Shown here in pieces: positions 45,618 to 57,939 of a stretch of DNA of 64,000 nt. This stretch comes from Diphasiastrum complanatum (lineage: Eukaryota; Streptophyta; Lycopodiopsida; Lycopodiales; Lycopodiaceae), in NCBI GenBank assembly GCA_029204225.1, contig CM055094.1, positions 19,338,702-19,402,701 on the forward strand, read 5' to 3'. Made by a program: the position numbers and the translations under genes. The notes beneath the pieces are model-generated. The model was not told where the DNA came from, did not search any database, and saw nothing but the letters and a program-made list of their open reading frames with translations. The stretch's first letter is position 1, and every line of letters begins with the position of its first letter.

Positions 45618-46469
45618 TTAACTACATACATTACTAGTGAGGTCAAGCTGCATATCATCTGAGTCTGTTTCATCTGATGAAGCATGACGCTTCGCTCGTA
45701 TCTTGGTCCTTTGCCTGGATTGTTGTGTTGGTGGTGGTTGGACTAGTGTGGTGGTGTCTTCATGTTGAGCAAAAGACTCTTCAGCAGACTGATCCGTTGT
45801 CTGTGACATAGAGGACATGGGTGTCTTTCTCGATGTAAGCTTCACTAGGCCGACCGTTTGGTGCTTTGGAGTTGGCCCTTGTGGAGAGAATGAACTCTTT
45901 CTCTTTTGACAACCCGCTTGCGTGGAATCTGTTGCAATAGGCCTGGAAGTAGAGTTGGTATTCTTGGCTGGTTCTGAGGGAGTCTCCCAAGCTATTATCT
46001 GCTTGCATCAAGGGGTCTCGAACTCGAGGTCGGTGGCTCAACTGCTACAGTGACATCTATCAGAAGATAGCCCAATAACTGGAGGTTTGCTTGTTCTTGA
46101 TATAGTCATGGAGGCAGTTGGAAGCAAACTGGGCCCAGTCATAAAGGTTCTGATTGTGTAGTCTAGAATCAACCATCATGTGGAATAGTTTCATGGGGAT
46201 ATGCATGATCTTGGACCTATAGCGCTATGTATATTTCATTAGATAGGCGCATGGAGCAGCTAAGGGCTTATCATTTATGACCTCGATACGGTAACCATCT
46301 TTTTTTTTCCACTTGTCCACTGAGGGGTCTATGTATTTGAAGTATGCTGTGGATTCAATTATTTTGAGGATCCTTTGACTGTGTTTGGTCCCCTAGGGAA
46401 GCCAAATGTATTGAGGTCAGCTCCAGAAATAGGGATAATATAAACAAAATTTTGGTTAGGAGGTAACAT
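45618..46469 (-). pseudogene. Unknown family U1 with extra acidic/Gln segment
   Basis: Starts MLPPNQNFVYIIPISGADLN on the minus strand, broken in the KK run, then SHRPRVRDPLMQADNSLGDS through EAYIEKDTHVLYVTD. Unlike 14604 it retains a segment reading TDQSAEESFAQHEDTTTLVQ then PPPTQQSRQRTKIRAKRHAS in a neighbouring frame, so the ancestral protein had a longer Gln/Thr/acidic linker that the 14604 copy has lost. Confidence 0.55.
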
Positions 46470-46559
46470 GAACTGGAAAATCTATCGGTGTGGTTATAAG
46501 CAATATGCAATAGAAATGGGCTCTGATAGCCACTGAAAAGAGGAAGTTGGAACTCTATG

Positions 46560-47105
46560 TGGCTCAGGAACTAGTGTGCCTCCTGGTACCAAGTGTTCAT
46601 CTCAGAGATATCAAGGCTTTCCATGGTGATGTCAATTATGTCTTGAGTTGGGTCATCAGAACTGGAAGATGTTGTGGCAGACATGTTCTGGACTCGGCTG
46701 ATGACTCTGTTGAAGGTTTGGCTCTGGTAACAGACAAGTGGAGTCTCGGCGCGATCGACTGTGGAGGGCTTCGGATCGGTCGACTTTTGATGGACTCGGC
46801 TCAGTCAACTTTGTATGTAGAGTATGGACGCTCATCTCGTTCCACAGCGAATGCAGAGTATGTACACTCAGCTCGGTCCACGGTGATTGTAGAGTACGGG
46901 GGCGCGGCTCTATGAGCACTGTATGTAGAGTATTGCTCGGCAGTGTATGGAGAATAGAAATTTGTGGAAAAATTTGGAGCAATGTCGCTCTGATAGGATG
47001 TGGAAACAATGATGTTTTTTCGCGATAACGTACTAGTAGAGAGATTTCAACCCAAATCGGTGTTGAATGTGTGGTTTTAACAAGCTCCAGTAGCACTACC
47101 CCTCA
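46560..47105 (-). repeat. Block M, longest open frame
   Basis: The copy with the longest open minus frame (146 codons), containing PIRATLLQIFPQISILHTLP, repeats such as TELSVHTLHSLW, and a PEPNLQQSHQPSPEHVCHN end. It still lacks an ATG at its 5' end. Conserved frames across 11 copies could be chance, since 36-bp units do not introduce stops. Confidence 0.55.
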
Positions 47106-48529
47106 GCATTCTCATGCTAGATGTGACGATTTTTGTGTAATGTAGCAAGTCTCGGCAACTTAGGATTTTTGAAAATGGATGATGATGGCATTCTGGATCC
47201 GTGGTGGATGTATGCAGATGGTGTCCAAGGATGCGAAGGAGTAATCAAGCACGGTCGTAGCTAATGATAGATCGCCACTAAAAGATGGAAAATCGATCCT
47301 TTGAAGCTATAGCTTTTCAAAGCTTATGAATTCCATTTCCATGCTTGAAGAAGGAAGTGCCAGCATCAAATCTTCTCCCATCAGAGTTTGTTTTCATTTC
47401 CTAAAAAGCATGCATGGCAACATGGCAGTAAAGCGTGATATTGTGAATTTTTGTAATGTTCTACAACATTTGCTTACATACATAGTTACACCAAATGAGA
47501 AAATTAAGGACCTAGATTCTTAAAGAGTTTTATGAGGTTGAAGTTCTAGTTTTTCTACAAATCAACTTACTCTGAAAGTTTCTTTTTGGTGGAAATGATG
47601 CTATTTATACCAAGTGTAGGCTAATTCATAATGGCAAAGATCGAGTTCACAGCTCACCATGATTATGATCATTTGCAAGTAGCCTATTATAAGCAAATTG
47701 TGCTGCATTTTCGTGTTATCTTAGCACATTTGAATGTAGCTTGTGATATTATCGGTTCGATATTCTAGTAGCTTTTTTGCACCATTAGAGGTAAGAGAAA
47801 GAGAGCACAATCAGATAATGATGCAATAGGTTGGTCCGGTATCTCCAATTTCTAGGAATTTGGGCATGAAGACAATCCGGCTCGAATCATGCACAGAAAA
47901 ATTGATGAGTGTTTGCCATCTTGTTTGCATGTATGTGATGATTTTTGTTGTTTAATTATATCGATGTCGATTGAAACTATGATAGCTTCCTGGTTGTCAT
48001 TCGTAATATTAAAAGTTTTTTTTCACCTTATCTTGGGGCAAGTTTACAAATAGCAAGGTAACAAATTGGGACTCGGCAAGAACTCACTCCAAATGACTTT
48101 TTGAGCTTCACTAACTTGTTCTAATGAATTTATCATTGTGTCTAACTTGCCATATACCAGTTTTATAAGCATTTGCTTGATCCTTTACTCTTAAATGCAC
48201 CATAATGGTACCCCCCTTTGCATGTGCCATAGTTCTAGAGCTCTACAATTAACAATGTATACACATGTATGGAAGTTTTCAAGACATACTGATTTTTTTG
48301 CATCCACTTGTCTTTAAGCTTAATCATGTTCTTTGTAGTTCCTGAAGAAGTCTTGAAAGTTTGAATCTTGTGTGTTAAGCCAAGTGTTCTTGTAGTTCAT
48401 CATAGATGCTTGGAGTTGATTATTGGCCACCTCCAAGGACATAGCCTTGAAAAAATTTGTCTAGGCCCCTTCATTTTTTAACGCTTGCTTCTTGTACAAC
48501 CAAATTACCTTCCAATTTTTTCAAGCCTA
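47106..48529. other. Repeat flanks
   Basis: No gene. It holds the block M upstream region (47106-47450), the segment shared with 30053-30480, and the GGCAAGTTAGACACAATG segment (about 48060-48200). Confidence 0.55.
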
Positions 48530-48810
48530 TTTGTGGTAAAGTGTCTCACATGTCTATGGAACATATGCACAAAAGTGAATCACTTTCTGCCACGTGATGA
48601 TAGTGATACATTGTGCACTAGGGAATCACATTGTTGATAAGTTGGATTCACATTTACATCATGAAGCAAATAGTCTTGTAAGTTTCGTGTTCAAGTGGAT
48701 CGGGAGCTCACTCCAATGGATGTTGAGATTAATATATCATGCTATCTCTAGCCTAATAGCCACACACTAGATGTTTGGATCTAGAAAATATTCACACAAA
48801 GGGACACAGG
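48530..48810. repeat. Copia-associated flank, LTR-like
   Basis: Inverted relative to 4943, so here it lies upstream of plus-strand gag, at the position expected for a 5' LTR or leader. No primer binding site recognised. Confidence 0.45.
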
Positions 48811-49129
48811 TCTACCACGTAGGTCTGCCACGTAGTTTTCAATCAATCAAAGGGAAGGTAGATCCTTATCTTTGGTACTGTAATAGTTAGTTCTTAGACT
48901 TATTGAGATCTTAGAAATTAAATTTTAGGGTCAGCCCAAAGTTTTTGACAAGTGCTCATCAAGTGAATGCAATTCTAGTCAAGATTGTGTTCAATTTTGC
49001 TTGATTTGCGATATAGTTTGGATTGATTATTGCTTGATGATTCAACTGATCTTGTAGGAATGATTTCAAGGGGCATATTTATGTGCATATGATTCCTTTT
49101 GGTTCAGGTTAGGTGAATCCTATATCCTT

Positions 49130-49830
49130 GTGAAGTCGAGATCAATGAATTCATATCTTTTGGATTCACATGATAGATTGAATGCTTCTAATTATTCAAT
49201 TTGGAAGCTAAGAATGGAATCAATCCTTATTTTACAAGATCTAATGGATATAGTGAGTGGCGAAGAGGATGAGCCTATTCACCCTCAAGAAGCTACAAAA
49301 TACAAAAGGAGGTGGAAGGGGCTCTCCATTGTATAAAACGAATGTAGCTCATGAGCTTCTTAAGGAGGTAGGTGCTTGCATCTTGGCTCAAGAATCATGG
49401 GAAACTCTTCAAAAGATATAAGAATCCACCAATACTTCAAGGTTGATATCCTTGAAGAATCAAATCCATATGTGTTGAGAGTCAAGGACTTAAACAAAGA
49501 GCTTGCTTACATAGGAGATTCCATTAAGAAAAGTGAACTTGTTCAACCAATCTTGAATGGTTTAAGTATGGATTTTGCTAACTTGGTGCAAGGCTATGCA
49601 ATCATGGGCAAGTTGCCTTCACTTGAAGATCTCCAAGGATTTCTCATGGTCGAGGAGAGTAGGAGAACTCACATCAAGTCAAGGATGGAGAAGCTCTCCC
49701 TCAAAAAAAAAAAATAACAAGGCTCTTTTCATCAAGATGAAGAGAAAATACAAAGGCAAAGGTGTTGCATTCAAGAAGAAGCAAGTCAAAGCTCGAGCAA
49801 GCCAAAGAAGGATAAGTCAAAGATCAAATG
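49130..49830 (+). pseudogene. Ty1-copia gag remnant
   Basis: Starts near the ATG of MNSYLLDSHDRLNASNYSIW (UBN2-type gag), then ATKYKRRWKG. Breaks follow, then DILEESNPYVLRVKDLNKEL through MDFANLVQGYAIMGKLPSLE to RRTHIKSRMEKLSL. An A-run (49700-49711) shifts the frame before KALFIKMKRKYKGKGVAFKK. The sequence ends at AGATCAAATGCC, exactly before the zinc knuckle, and joins an inverted U1 start. Confidence 0.8.
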
Positions 49831-49831
49831 C

Positions 49832-49880
49832 CAGAAATAGGGATAATATAAACAAAATTTTGGTTATGAGGTAACATGAA
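49832..49880 (-). pseudogene. U1 N-terminal stub
   Basis: Only the first codons of U1 (LTNQNFVYIIPIS-like on the minus strand) remain at the copia junction. Confidence 0.5.
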
Positions 49881-49959
49881 CTGGAAAATCTGTCGGTGGG
49901 GTTATAACCAATATGCAATCAAAATGGGCTCTGATAGCCATTGATCAAAAGAGAAAGTT

Positions 49960-50484
49960 GGAACTCTATGTGGCTCAGGAACTAGTGTGCCTCCTAGTAC
50001 CAATAGTTCATCTCATAGATATCGAGGCTTTCCATGGTGATGTCAATTCTGTCTAGAGTTGGGTCATCAAAACTGGAAGATCTTGTGGCAGACATGTTCT
50101 GGACTCGGCTGAGGACTCTGTTGAACGTTCGGCTCTGGTAATAGACAAATGGAGTCTCGACTTGGTTGACTGTGGAGGGCTTTGGATCGGTCGACTTTTG
50201 ATGGACTCGTCTCGATCAACTTTGTATGCAGAGTATGGACGCTCAGCTCGGTCCATAGTGACTGCAGAGTATGGGGGCTCGGCTCTATGAGCAGTGTATG
50301 TATTGTATTGCTTGGCAGTGTATGGAGACTAGAAATTTGTGAAAAAATTTGGAGCAATGTCATTCTGATAGGATGTGGAAACAATGATGTTTCTTCGTAG
50401 TAACGTACTAGTAGCGAGCTATCAACCCAAATCGGTGTTGAATGTGGGGTTGTGACAAGCTTCAGGAGCACTACCCCTCAGCAT
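49960..50484 (-). repeat. Block M
   Basis: Inverted relative to 2111, with two full 36-bp units. Flanked by the U1 stub. Confidence 0.6.
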
Positions 50485-51800
50485 TTGGCTCGTGTTAGAT
50501 GTGACGATTTTTGTGTAATGTAGCAAATCTCGGAAGCTTAGGGTTTTTGAAAATGGATGATGATGGCGCTCTGGATCCGTGGTGGATGTATGTAGATGGT
50601 CTCCAAGGATGCGAAGGAGTAATGGAGCACTGTCGTAGCAAATGATAGATCGCCACTAAAAGATGGAAAATCGATCCTTTGAAGTTATAGCTTTTCAAGG
50701 CTTCTGAATTTCATTTCCATGCCTGAAGAAGGAAGTGCCAGCATCAAATCTTCTCCCATCAGAGTTTGTTTTCATTTCCTAAAAGGCATGCATGGCAGCA
50801 TGGTAGTAAAGCGTGATATTGTGATTTTTTGTAATGTTCCCATGTATGTGAGGATTTTTGTTGTTTAATTATATCGATGTTGATTGAAACTATGATAGTT
50901 TGTGGTTGTCATTCGTAATATTAAAAGTTTTTTTTCACCTTATCTTGGGGCAAGTTCACTAATAGCAAGGTAACAAATTGGGACTCGGCAAGAACTCACT
51001 CCAAATGACTTTTTGAGCTTCACTAACTTATTTTCATGAATTTGTCATTGTGTCTAACTTGCCATATACTAGTTTTATAAGTATTTGCTTGATCCTTTAC
51101 TCTTAAATGCACCATAATGCTACTCCCTTACTGGCCATGACCTCTTCACCGTAGCTCGGAACTGGGTCATGTTGGGTGTCGTTGAAAAAGCTCTCGTCGA
51201 GGGCTTTCTAATGGCAACCTAATCGTCTCAATTTGAGTTGCTGTTCAAAAGTTACACTATTCAAAAGTTACGATTTTTGTGTAATGTAGCAGATCTCGGC
51301 AGCTTAGGGTTTTTGAAAATGGATGAGATGGCTCTCCGGATCCGTGGTGGATGTATGTAGATGGTGTCCAAAGATGCGAAGGAGTAATCAAGCACTATCG
51401 TAGCGAATGATAGATCGCCACTAAAAGATGGAAAATCGATGCTTTGAGGTTATAGCTTGTCAAGGCTTCTGAATTTCATTTCCATGCCTGAAGAAGGATG
51501 TGCCAGCATCAAATCATTTCCCATCAGAGTTTGTTTTCATTTCCTAAAAAGCATGCATGGCAGCATGGCAGTAAAGCGTGATATTGTGATTTTTTGTAAT
51601 GTTCCCATGTATGTGATGATTTTTGTTGTTTAATTATATCGATGTTGATTGAAAATATGATAGTTTTGTGGTTGTCATTCGTAATATTAAAAGTTTTTTT
51701 TCACCTTATCTTGGGGCAAGTTCACTAACAGCAAGGTAACAAATTGGGACTCGGCAAGAACTCACTCCAAATGACTTTTTGAGCTTCACTAACTATTCTC
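50485..51800. other. Repeated flank, partly doubled
   Basis: No gene. The stretch CAGATCTCGGCAGCTTAGGG to AACTTGCCATATAC appears twice (50485-51060 and 51270-51830), a local duplication not seen in the left arm. The second copy forms the promoter-proximal sequence of the gene at 51801. Confidence 0.55.
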
Positions 51801-53396
51801 ATGAATTTATCATTGTGTCTAACTTGCCATATACCAGTTTTCTCTGTCCTTCTGATTTTGCCTCTTATTTTCGTCATTTACAGGAGGCTGAAGAGTCTCA
51901 GAAAAGGATTGTTGATCCAACATCGGCTTAGGAAGATGGAGCAGGACCTAGAAATGAACATAGTATCGACGGCTGAGAAAATCCGTTTGGCCAAAATATC
52001 AGAAACTACGAAATCTATATGCGGAAGAGATTTGGAGGCACATGATATCAGTAATTCGATTCTGGTAGGACGCAAAGACGCGGACAAGTCAGTTCCTACG
52101 ACGGCATCTAATTTGATTGCGAGCTCTTCTCAGCCAGAATTAATGGCGTCTAACGGTTGGAGAGCTCCAATCCTCAAAGATACGCACGTGAATGAAAGGC
52201 TTGAGCAAGCACCAAAGAAAGTCCAGAATGATCCTTCTTTTCACCCAAGATTTCGTAGAAGACGAGCATGGAGATCGGAAGACAACATATCAGCATATCC
52301 TTGCAACTTTGCGATAATAGATGGCTCGTTCTCTTCTCAGAAGGAATGTCATACATCAATCAATAATTTCTGGGAACTGATTTCCGATTCTCGCGATCCT
52401 ACAATCCAGCTACAACACAAGTTCTGCCAGTTTCTGATGACTATCATGGGCCAAAGGTTTGAGCAAGATCCACAATTTTCCATCAATCCCAACAAAGCGG
52501 TCCTTCACATGGAGGATACCAGGATCTATTTACGGATTCAATACTTTCCTGCAGACTCCATACATATCTTTGAAGAGATGTGCACTTCAGGATTTATCAT
52601 CAATGCTGATGAGGGTTACATGTACACCCAGAGATCAAAAGCATTTACTGGTCGAAGACAAATACTGACTCGAAACTGCTTCAACTGGCTACGTGAGCAA
52701 AATCATAAGCATGCCAGTAAGTCGACTCTGATAGGACGAAAAGACAGGGACAAGTCAGTTCCAACGACGACATCTAATTCGATCGAGAGCTCTTCTCAGC
52801 CAGATTTAATTGCGTCGATCGGTTGGAGAGCTCCATTCCTCAAAGATACGTACGTCTATGAAATGCTTGATCAATCACCAAAGCAAATTCAGAATGATCC
52901 TTCTTTCGACCCAAGTTTTCGTAGAAGACGAGCGCTAGCATGGAGATCGGAAGACAACATATCAGCATATCCTTGCAACTTTGCGATAATAGATGGCTCG
53001 TTCTCTTCTCAGAAGCAATGTCATACATCCATCAAGAATTTTTGCAAATTAACTTCCGATTCTGACCATCCTACAATCAAGCTACAACACAAGTTCTGCC
53101 AGTTTCTGATGACTGTCATGGGTCGAAGGTTTGAGCAGGATCCACAATTTTTCATCAATCCCAACAAACCGGCGCTTCACATGGAGGATACCAGGATCTA
53201 TTTACAGATACAATACTTTCCTGCAGACTCCATACAAATCTTTGAAGAGATGTGCACTTCAGGCTTTATCATCAATGCTGATAAGGCTTACACCCAGAGA
53301 TCAAAAGCATTTGCTGGTCGAAGACAAATGCTGACTCGAACCTGTTCCAAGTGGCTGCGCGAGCAATATCATAAGCATGATGCCCACTATTCCTGA
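51801..53396 (+). CDS. Membrane-anchored protein with two 222-aa repeats, unknown
   Basis: 531 codons from an ATG, no stop. Residues 12-27 are hydrophobic (PVFSVLLILPLIFVIY), followed by a basic patch (RRLKSLRKG), so a signal anchor with cytoplasmic C-terminus is likely. Residues about 84-305 and 306-527 are tandem repeats: VGRKDADKSVPTT recurs as IGRKDRDKSVPTT exactly 666 bases later. Each has a Ser-rich SSSQPEL region, WRSEDNISAYPCNFAIIDGS, LQHKFCQFLMT, HMEDTRIYL.IQYFPADS and a Lys/Arg-rich end. I recognise no family. The original leader with its Ser-Leu run was lost: the frame now starts in repeat flank (MNLSLCLTCHI) joined at about 51840, so promoter and start are probably new. It is the only unbroken copy of five. 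Confidence 0.65.
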   Translation: MNLSLCLTCHIPVFSVLLILPLIFVIYRRLKSLRKGLLIQHRLRKMEQDLEMNIVSTAEKIRLAKISETTKSICGRDLEAHDISNSILVGRKDADKSVPTTASNLIASSSQPELMASNGWRAPILKDTHVNERLEQAPKKVQNDPSFHPRFRRRRAWRSEDNISAYPCNFAIIDGSFSSQKECHTSINNFWELISDSRDPTIQLQHKFCQFLMTIMGQRFEQDPQFSINPNKAVLHMEDTRIYLRIQYFPADSIHIFEEMCTSGFIINADEGYMYTQRSKAFTGRRQILTRNCFNWLREQNHKHASKSTLIGRKDRDKSVPTTTSNSIESSSQPDLIASIGWRAPFLKDTYVYEMLDQSPKQIQNDPSFDPSFRRRRALAWRSEDNISAYPCNFAIIDGSFSSQKQCHTSIKNFCKLTSDSDHPTIKLQHKFCQFLMTVMGRRFEQDPQFFINPNKPALHMEDTRIYLQIQYFPADSIQIFEEMCTSGFIINADKAYTQRSKAFAGRRQMLTRTCSKWLREQYHKHDAHYS

Positions 53397-53737
53397 ACAA
53401 ATGTTATGAAGAAAATCCTTTAGGCGCAATTTTTTGAATTGAGTACATTGAAAACATCAACATTTGTTGATTGGAGCTTTTAAGATTGACCATTATAGTC
53501 ATCTAGGGCCAATGTATATGGCACTCAACTGCTAATCTATCTCTCCACTGCTTTTGAAATGTCCACTTTAGTTCATAATCTATGATCTAGATATACCTTC
53601 TTCTCGTTGTGTATATATATATGTTCTCATCGTTGATATTTGATTTAATGTATTAAATGAACATTGAATGCGCATTAAATCAAAATCAACAATAATTAGG
53701 TTACACATATTCTGTTCAAAAAATATTTAGACACACA

Positions 53738-53950
53738 ATGAAAATATCATATCGACAAGAGGGAACATATCACGGCAAAAGGACTAGACAGAAATTGTTT
53801 GTTAGTGATCATCCATCCAAAGTAGGTGCACCACTTCCAAATTCTACTGTTACTCCAAGCCTTTTTGTGAGACTACTAATATTTTTGGAAAACACATGTT
53901 CTTCATATTCCAAGCATGCTCAGCATACCTCCAAGCACATAGCAAAGTAA
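53738..53950 (+). CDS. Conserved 70-aa frame, hypothetical
   Basis: Open copy of the 23246 family, 340 bases after the membrane protein, with NSTVTPS where others have NSNVTPS. Confidence 0.35.
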   Translation: MKISYRQEGTYHGKRTRQKLFVSDHPSKVGAPLPNSTVTPSLFVRLLIFLENTCSSYSKHAQHTSKHIAK

Positions 53951-55290
53951 ACCGTACATCTTCTTTCCTTGCCCTACTTGTTGGTCTTCATCTCGTATGG
54001 TAAGTACTCGACTCTTGACTGTTCCTTTGAATAAGAGCTTTTTGCTATAGTTTCAAGAGAGAAGCTTCCTGGGAAAGGGTCAACTTGGGAGTAGCTTAAT
54101 ATATTGATGTCATTTCAAATCATGATAGCTTCATGGTTGTCACTCAAAATAATAGTAAACTGTTTGGTAACTTGGGGTAGCTTGATATGTAGCTAGGCAA
54201 CTAAACAACAAATCACCTCTAGATGGCTTCACAAGCTTGTCTAACTCATTCTTATAATTACTACCATTGCGTCTAACTTGCCAAATGCTAGGTGTAAAAG
54301 TATTTGACAAATGCATAACTCTTTACTCTCCAAGTCTTAAGACTTACCAAGTGTTGTTTGTAGCTCATACTAGATGCTTTGAGAAGTTATATTAAGAATT
54401 GGGGGAGGGGGGGGGAGGGTATCGCAAAGAATCCGATCTTGCCAAATACTAGGTGTAAAAGTGTTTGACATATTCCTAACTCTTTACTCTCCAAGTGTTG
54501 TTTTTAGCTCATAGTACATGCTTTGAGAATAATGTTACTGGTTATATTAATTTGGGGGGATTGCAAAGAATCAAACTTGAGTGTACAAGCCCAACTCAAG
54601 TGCAGACACCAACTCACCACACATGGGAAGATCATTAAATTTGAATTTTAAGAAAAATCAAAGTTAAAAAAAAATGAAAAACTATTTCTCCTTAGAGGCA
54701 TTGTGGTCATCATCTAGACGAGTTGTGCTTGCTTGAATCAATAGAAACAAAAAAAATAATAATAACGAGTTTTTATCCTATTAATGCACCAATAATATAT
54801 AAATATAATTGAATTAAATGGGAAGATTATAATATTTACCGCTTCATTTAAACATTGATCTACTCATTTCAATGATTTCGTTCAAATTCAAATTCCAATG
54901 ATTTGTGAAGTGTGAATGAATGCAATGTAACTTGCATATGTTTGCAACATAGCATAGATTCATTATATGCTTTTGAACTATATGTTATTTAGTCGTGTAA
55001 CAAGGAATAAGCATTTTTTTTTAACAAATTTTCAATTTGTTTTTGGAAACCCTAGATTACAACATTTTAATATATTAACAAAAATGACTTAATTTGCATG
55101 AACAACTTTTAGTTTTGAAAATCCTAGATTACAGCTTCATTCAATCTTCAAATTTCCAAGCTCGTTCAAACTTCAATGAAATATAATTCATTCCAAAATC
55201 CATTCTCGAATCCTAGAACGATGTATTTTAAAAACTTTTGTAATGTGAAAGAGAGATCACTGAGCTAAAACATGACCCTGATTGCATTCG
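53951..55290. other. Repeated non-coding region
   Basis: No gene. Inverted counterpart of 21910-23240, with a G-rich tract at 54402-54418 (interrupted by A) and the AT-rich part at 54840-55100. Confidence 0.6.
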
Positions 55291-55299
55291 GAATTGCTT

Positions 55300-55790
55300 T
55301 CAAAAACTTATAAATTGTATTCATCAATGGAGATGTCTAGAGGACATGGTGTGAAAAATTGTCAAGTAGTTTGGTTTTTTATTTGGCAATTTTGGAGGCC
55401 AAAATGAATCTCAACTTCGAGTTAGTTTCATATTTGTTAATAAGGGCCTAAATAGTGGTTTAACTACCTCTGGCAAGTAGATAAGTGGATGAGGTTGAGT
55501 TTGGACCCATTCTAATTGGCTAAATTTTGGTACATTGCCTTCAAAAACTTATAGATTGTATTCAACAATGGAGTTGTCTAGAGGACATGGTGTTAAAAAT
55601 TGTCAACTAGTTTGGTTTTTCATTTGGCAATTTTGGAGGCCAAAATCAATCTCAACTTCGAGTTAGTTTCATATTTCTTAATAAGGGCCTAAATAGTGGT
55701 TTAACTACCTCTGGGATCAGTGGATGAGGTCAAGTTTGGACCCATTCTAATTGGCTAATTTTGGTACATTGCATCTAGACTAGATTTTCT
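55300..55790. repeat. 239-bp tandem duplication, inverted copy
   Basis: Both units of 21427-21907 are present. The second has lost part of the AAGTAGATAAGTGGATGAGG segment (CTGGGATCAGTGGATGAGG). Confidence 0.8.
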
Positions 55791-56057
55791 AGGTTTTTGA
55801 TAAAGTATCTAGAAGTTTCCAAATTAGGTCAAGTTTGGGGCAAGTGGCCAAATGACATTTTGGAAGCTATAAATAGTTGTACCTAAGTGGAGAAATAATC
55901 ATCAAACTTTCTTTCTTTGTGGAGAATTCATCTCTTATGTCCATCTCATGTGACTTTCTCTATCTTGGTTTTCTATGTGTAGAATGTTGATTTTCTTGTA
56001 GATCTTGATTCCACACGTGTGAAGATTATAATATATATGATTTTGTTAAACATCGAT

Positions 56058-56267
56058 CTACAAACATTTCAATGGTCTTTCTTCAAATTCAAATTTAACG
56101 ATCTTCCCATGTGTGGTGAGTTGGTGTATGCGCTTTTGTTGGGCTTGTACACGCAAGTTCGATTCTTTGGGATCCCTCGCGAACTGTGGTTTCAATACTT
56201 TCTCTGCAAGATTCTCATTTGAAATTTGCTTGGGAACCTTCTTATCTCCATTAGATATTTTTTTCAA
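56058..56267 (-). CDS. Lys-rich 70-aa frame, hypothetical
   Basis: Open copy of 20927 (KKISNGDKKVPKQISNENLA to EERPLKCL), TTG instead of ATG. Confidence 0.3.
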   Translation of the reverse strand: MKKISNGDKKVPKQISNENLAEKVLKPQFARDPKESNLRVQAQQKRIHQLTTHGKIVKFEFEERPLKCL

Positions 56268-56318
56268 AGTTGATGCTAGGCCATAGGGAAGTACTTCATG
56301 TGTGACTCCTCACTCAGA

Positions 56319-56324
<6 letters not shown>

Positions 56325-56401
<77 letters not shown>
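56325..56401. repeat. (CT)38 microsatellite
   Basis: Inverted counterpart of 20722, about half as long. Confidence 0.95.
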
Positions 56402-56404
<3 letters not shown>

Positions 56405-57146
56405 CCACTCAAACCTACATGGCAAACCCATGTGGTATCGCTCAGTTGGCTTGCCACACAAGCCTATGTCAAGCCTATAGGGCAGACTGCAACATACCAG
56501 CATGAACATACTAGCATCAAGCCTATGTCATGCCAATATGACCTACCACGCAAGCCTATGATAGGCCTACATGGCTTGCCACATGGCAAGTCTCCAGCCT
56601 GTGTGGTTTATCTCATGACATGCCTACATGGCTTGCCACATGACAACTTGGGAGCCCCAGCTCTCTCTCTCTAGCTCCACTCAAGCCTACAAAAGTTTAT
56701 CTTCTTGGCTGATTTTATGGCAAGAGATTTGAGCCCATCTATATATATATATAGATCTCTAGGTCCACTCAAGCCTACGTGGCACAGGGCCCAGTTGACT
56801 TGACATACAAGGTTATGGTAGGCCTACATGGCTTGCCACATGGCAACCCTCAAGCCTGCATGATTTGCCATGTGGTAGACCTACGTGGCTTGCCATGTGG
56901 TAGTGTGCGATAGGCTTCGCAAATAGCAGACCACGTAGGCAGAGCCTGGTTAGCTTGCCAGCCTATAATGGGCCTACGTGGCTTGACACATCGCTAGCCC
57001 CAACCCTGCATGATTTGCCACATGGCAGTCATACGTGACTTGACACGTGGGCACCTATGACAGCCTTGGTCAATCGCAGGCCTATGTGGCTTGCTACAGA
57101 AGTCTATGGTAGGCCATGTGGTAAACCACACAAGCCTATGGTAGGA
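56402..57146. repeat. GGCTTGCC-type satellite
   Basis: Two arrays joined near 56695 by the AAAGTTTATCTTCTTGGCTG segment, which marks the start of the direct repeat shared with 43737. Confidence 0.7.
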
Positions 57147-57218
57147 CTATGTGGTTGTAGTTGTAGCCTCAACTCGTCGTATGTTGACCTTTCTGAAATC
57201 CCTGGAATCACCGGCCAT
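57147..57218 (-). other. Short frame behind the G-box promoter
   Basis: Second copy of 44188-44259, MAGDSRDFRKVNIRRVEA then a Thr run, TAG. Same position relative to the TATA box. Confidence 0.35.
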
Positions 57219-57240
57219 TGTACAATCCCCGGGAATGGAC

Positions 57241-57680
57241 TTATATAGGAGAAAAAAGTTGGCACGTGTGATATCCAGTGACACGTGGCCCAGTCAGTAG
57301 CTGACATGTGGAACCACACGTTTGTATACGCATGTGTGAAACTGCACGTCTGGATCAACACGTGTGGGATCCCACATGGGGACACGTGGCCGAATGGATC
57401 AGCGACATGTGTTCTTGCACGTATCGGCTTGCACGTGTGGTCACGTGGCCCAATCAGTACCTGAAGTGTGGGACAACACTTCTGTATCCGCATGTGTGAA
57501 ACTTGCACATGTGGCCATGTGGTCGAATGGTTTGGTGACGTGTGTTCTAGCATGTGTTAGCTCGCATGTGTGGGCACGTGGCCGAATGGCAGATTGACGT
57601 GTATTGTAGCACGTGTGGTCTCACACGTGTGGACGGTTGTATTACGCGCCATAGATCTGATCCGCTGTTGGATCGACGAG
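57241..57680 (-). promoter_or_regulatory. TATA box and G-box array
   Basis: TATA at 57241-57248 (minus), then an array with at least seven CACGTG sites. Same structure as at 44282. Confidence 0.6.
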
Positions 57681-57739
57681 TGTACGGCTTGGGTTTTATT
57701 GGTTCTAGCTATATAAATGTTGTTTGATTAGTTAAAACA

Positions 57740-57930
57740 TTTCGCTAAGTTTTGGATTTTCACTCCCTGTAGCTCTTGGTGTGTGAACCAAATGCCATTC
57801 CACCTTAAAATCACCTATTCTAGGAACATTGAGTGGTGTGTCGCTCATATGATTCTTAATTAACTCTGGATATTCTGTTTTACTAAAAATCCAAAATAGA
57901 ATTTCATGATCTTCTTTAAAACCTGTTTGA
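57740..57930 (-). pseudogene. U2 part d fragment
   Basis: C-terminal U2 exon homology, joined to part a remnant as at 44780. Confidence 0.45.
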
Positions 57931-57939
57931 AACTTGTTT

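Larger units (their letters stand above)
43737..45748. repeat. Direct repeat, copy 1 (copy 2 at 56692-58711)
   Basis: Satellite, short frame, G-box array and U2/U1 pieces in the same order and orientation, with a near-constant offset of about 12960 bases. Confidence 0.8.
48480..56590. repeat. Inverted repeat B, right arm (left arm 20525-30110)
   Basis: Mirror of the left arm: copia flank, gag, block M, membrane-protein family, 70-aa frames, 239-bp doublet, microsatellite and satellite. The centre of symmetry is near 38.6-39.3 kb, drifting with indels. Confidence 0.85.
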
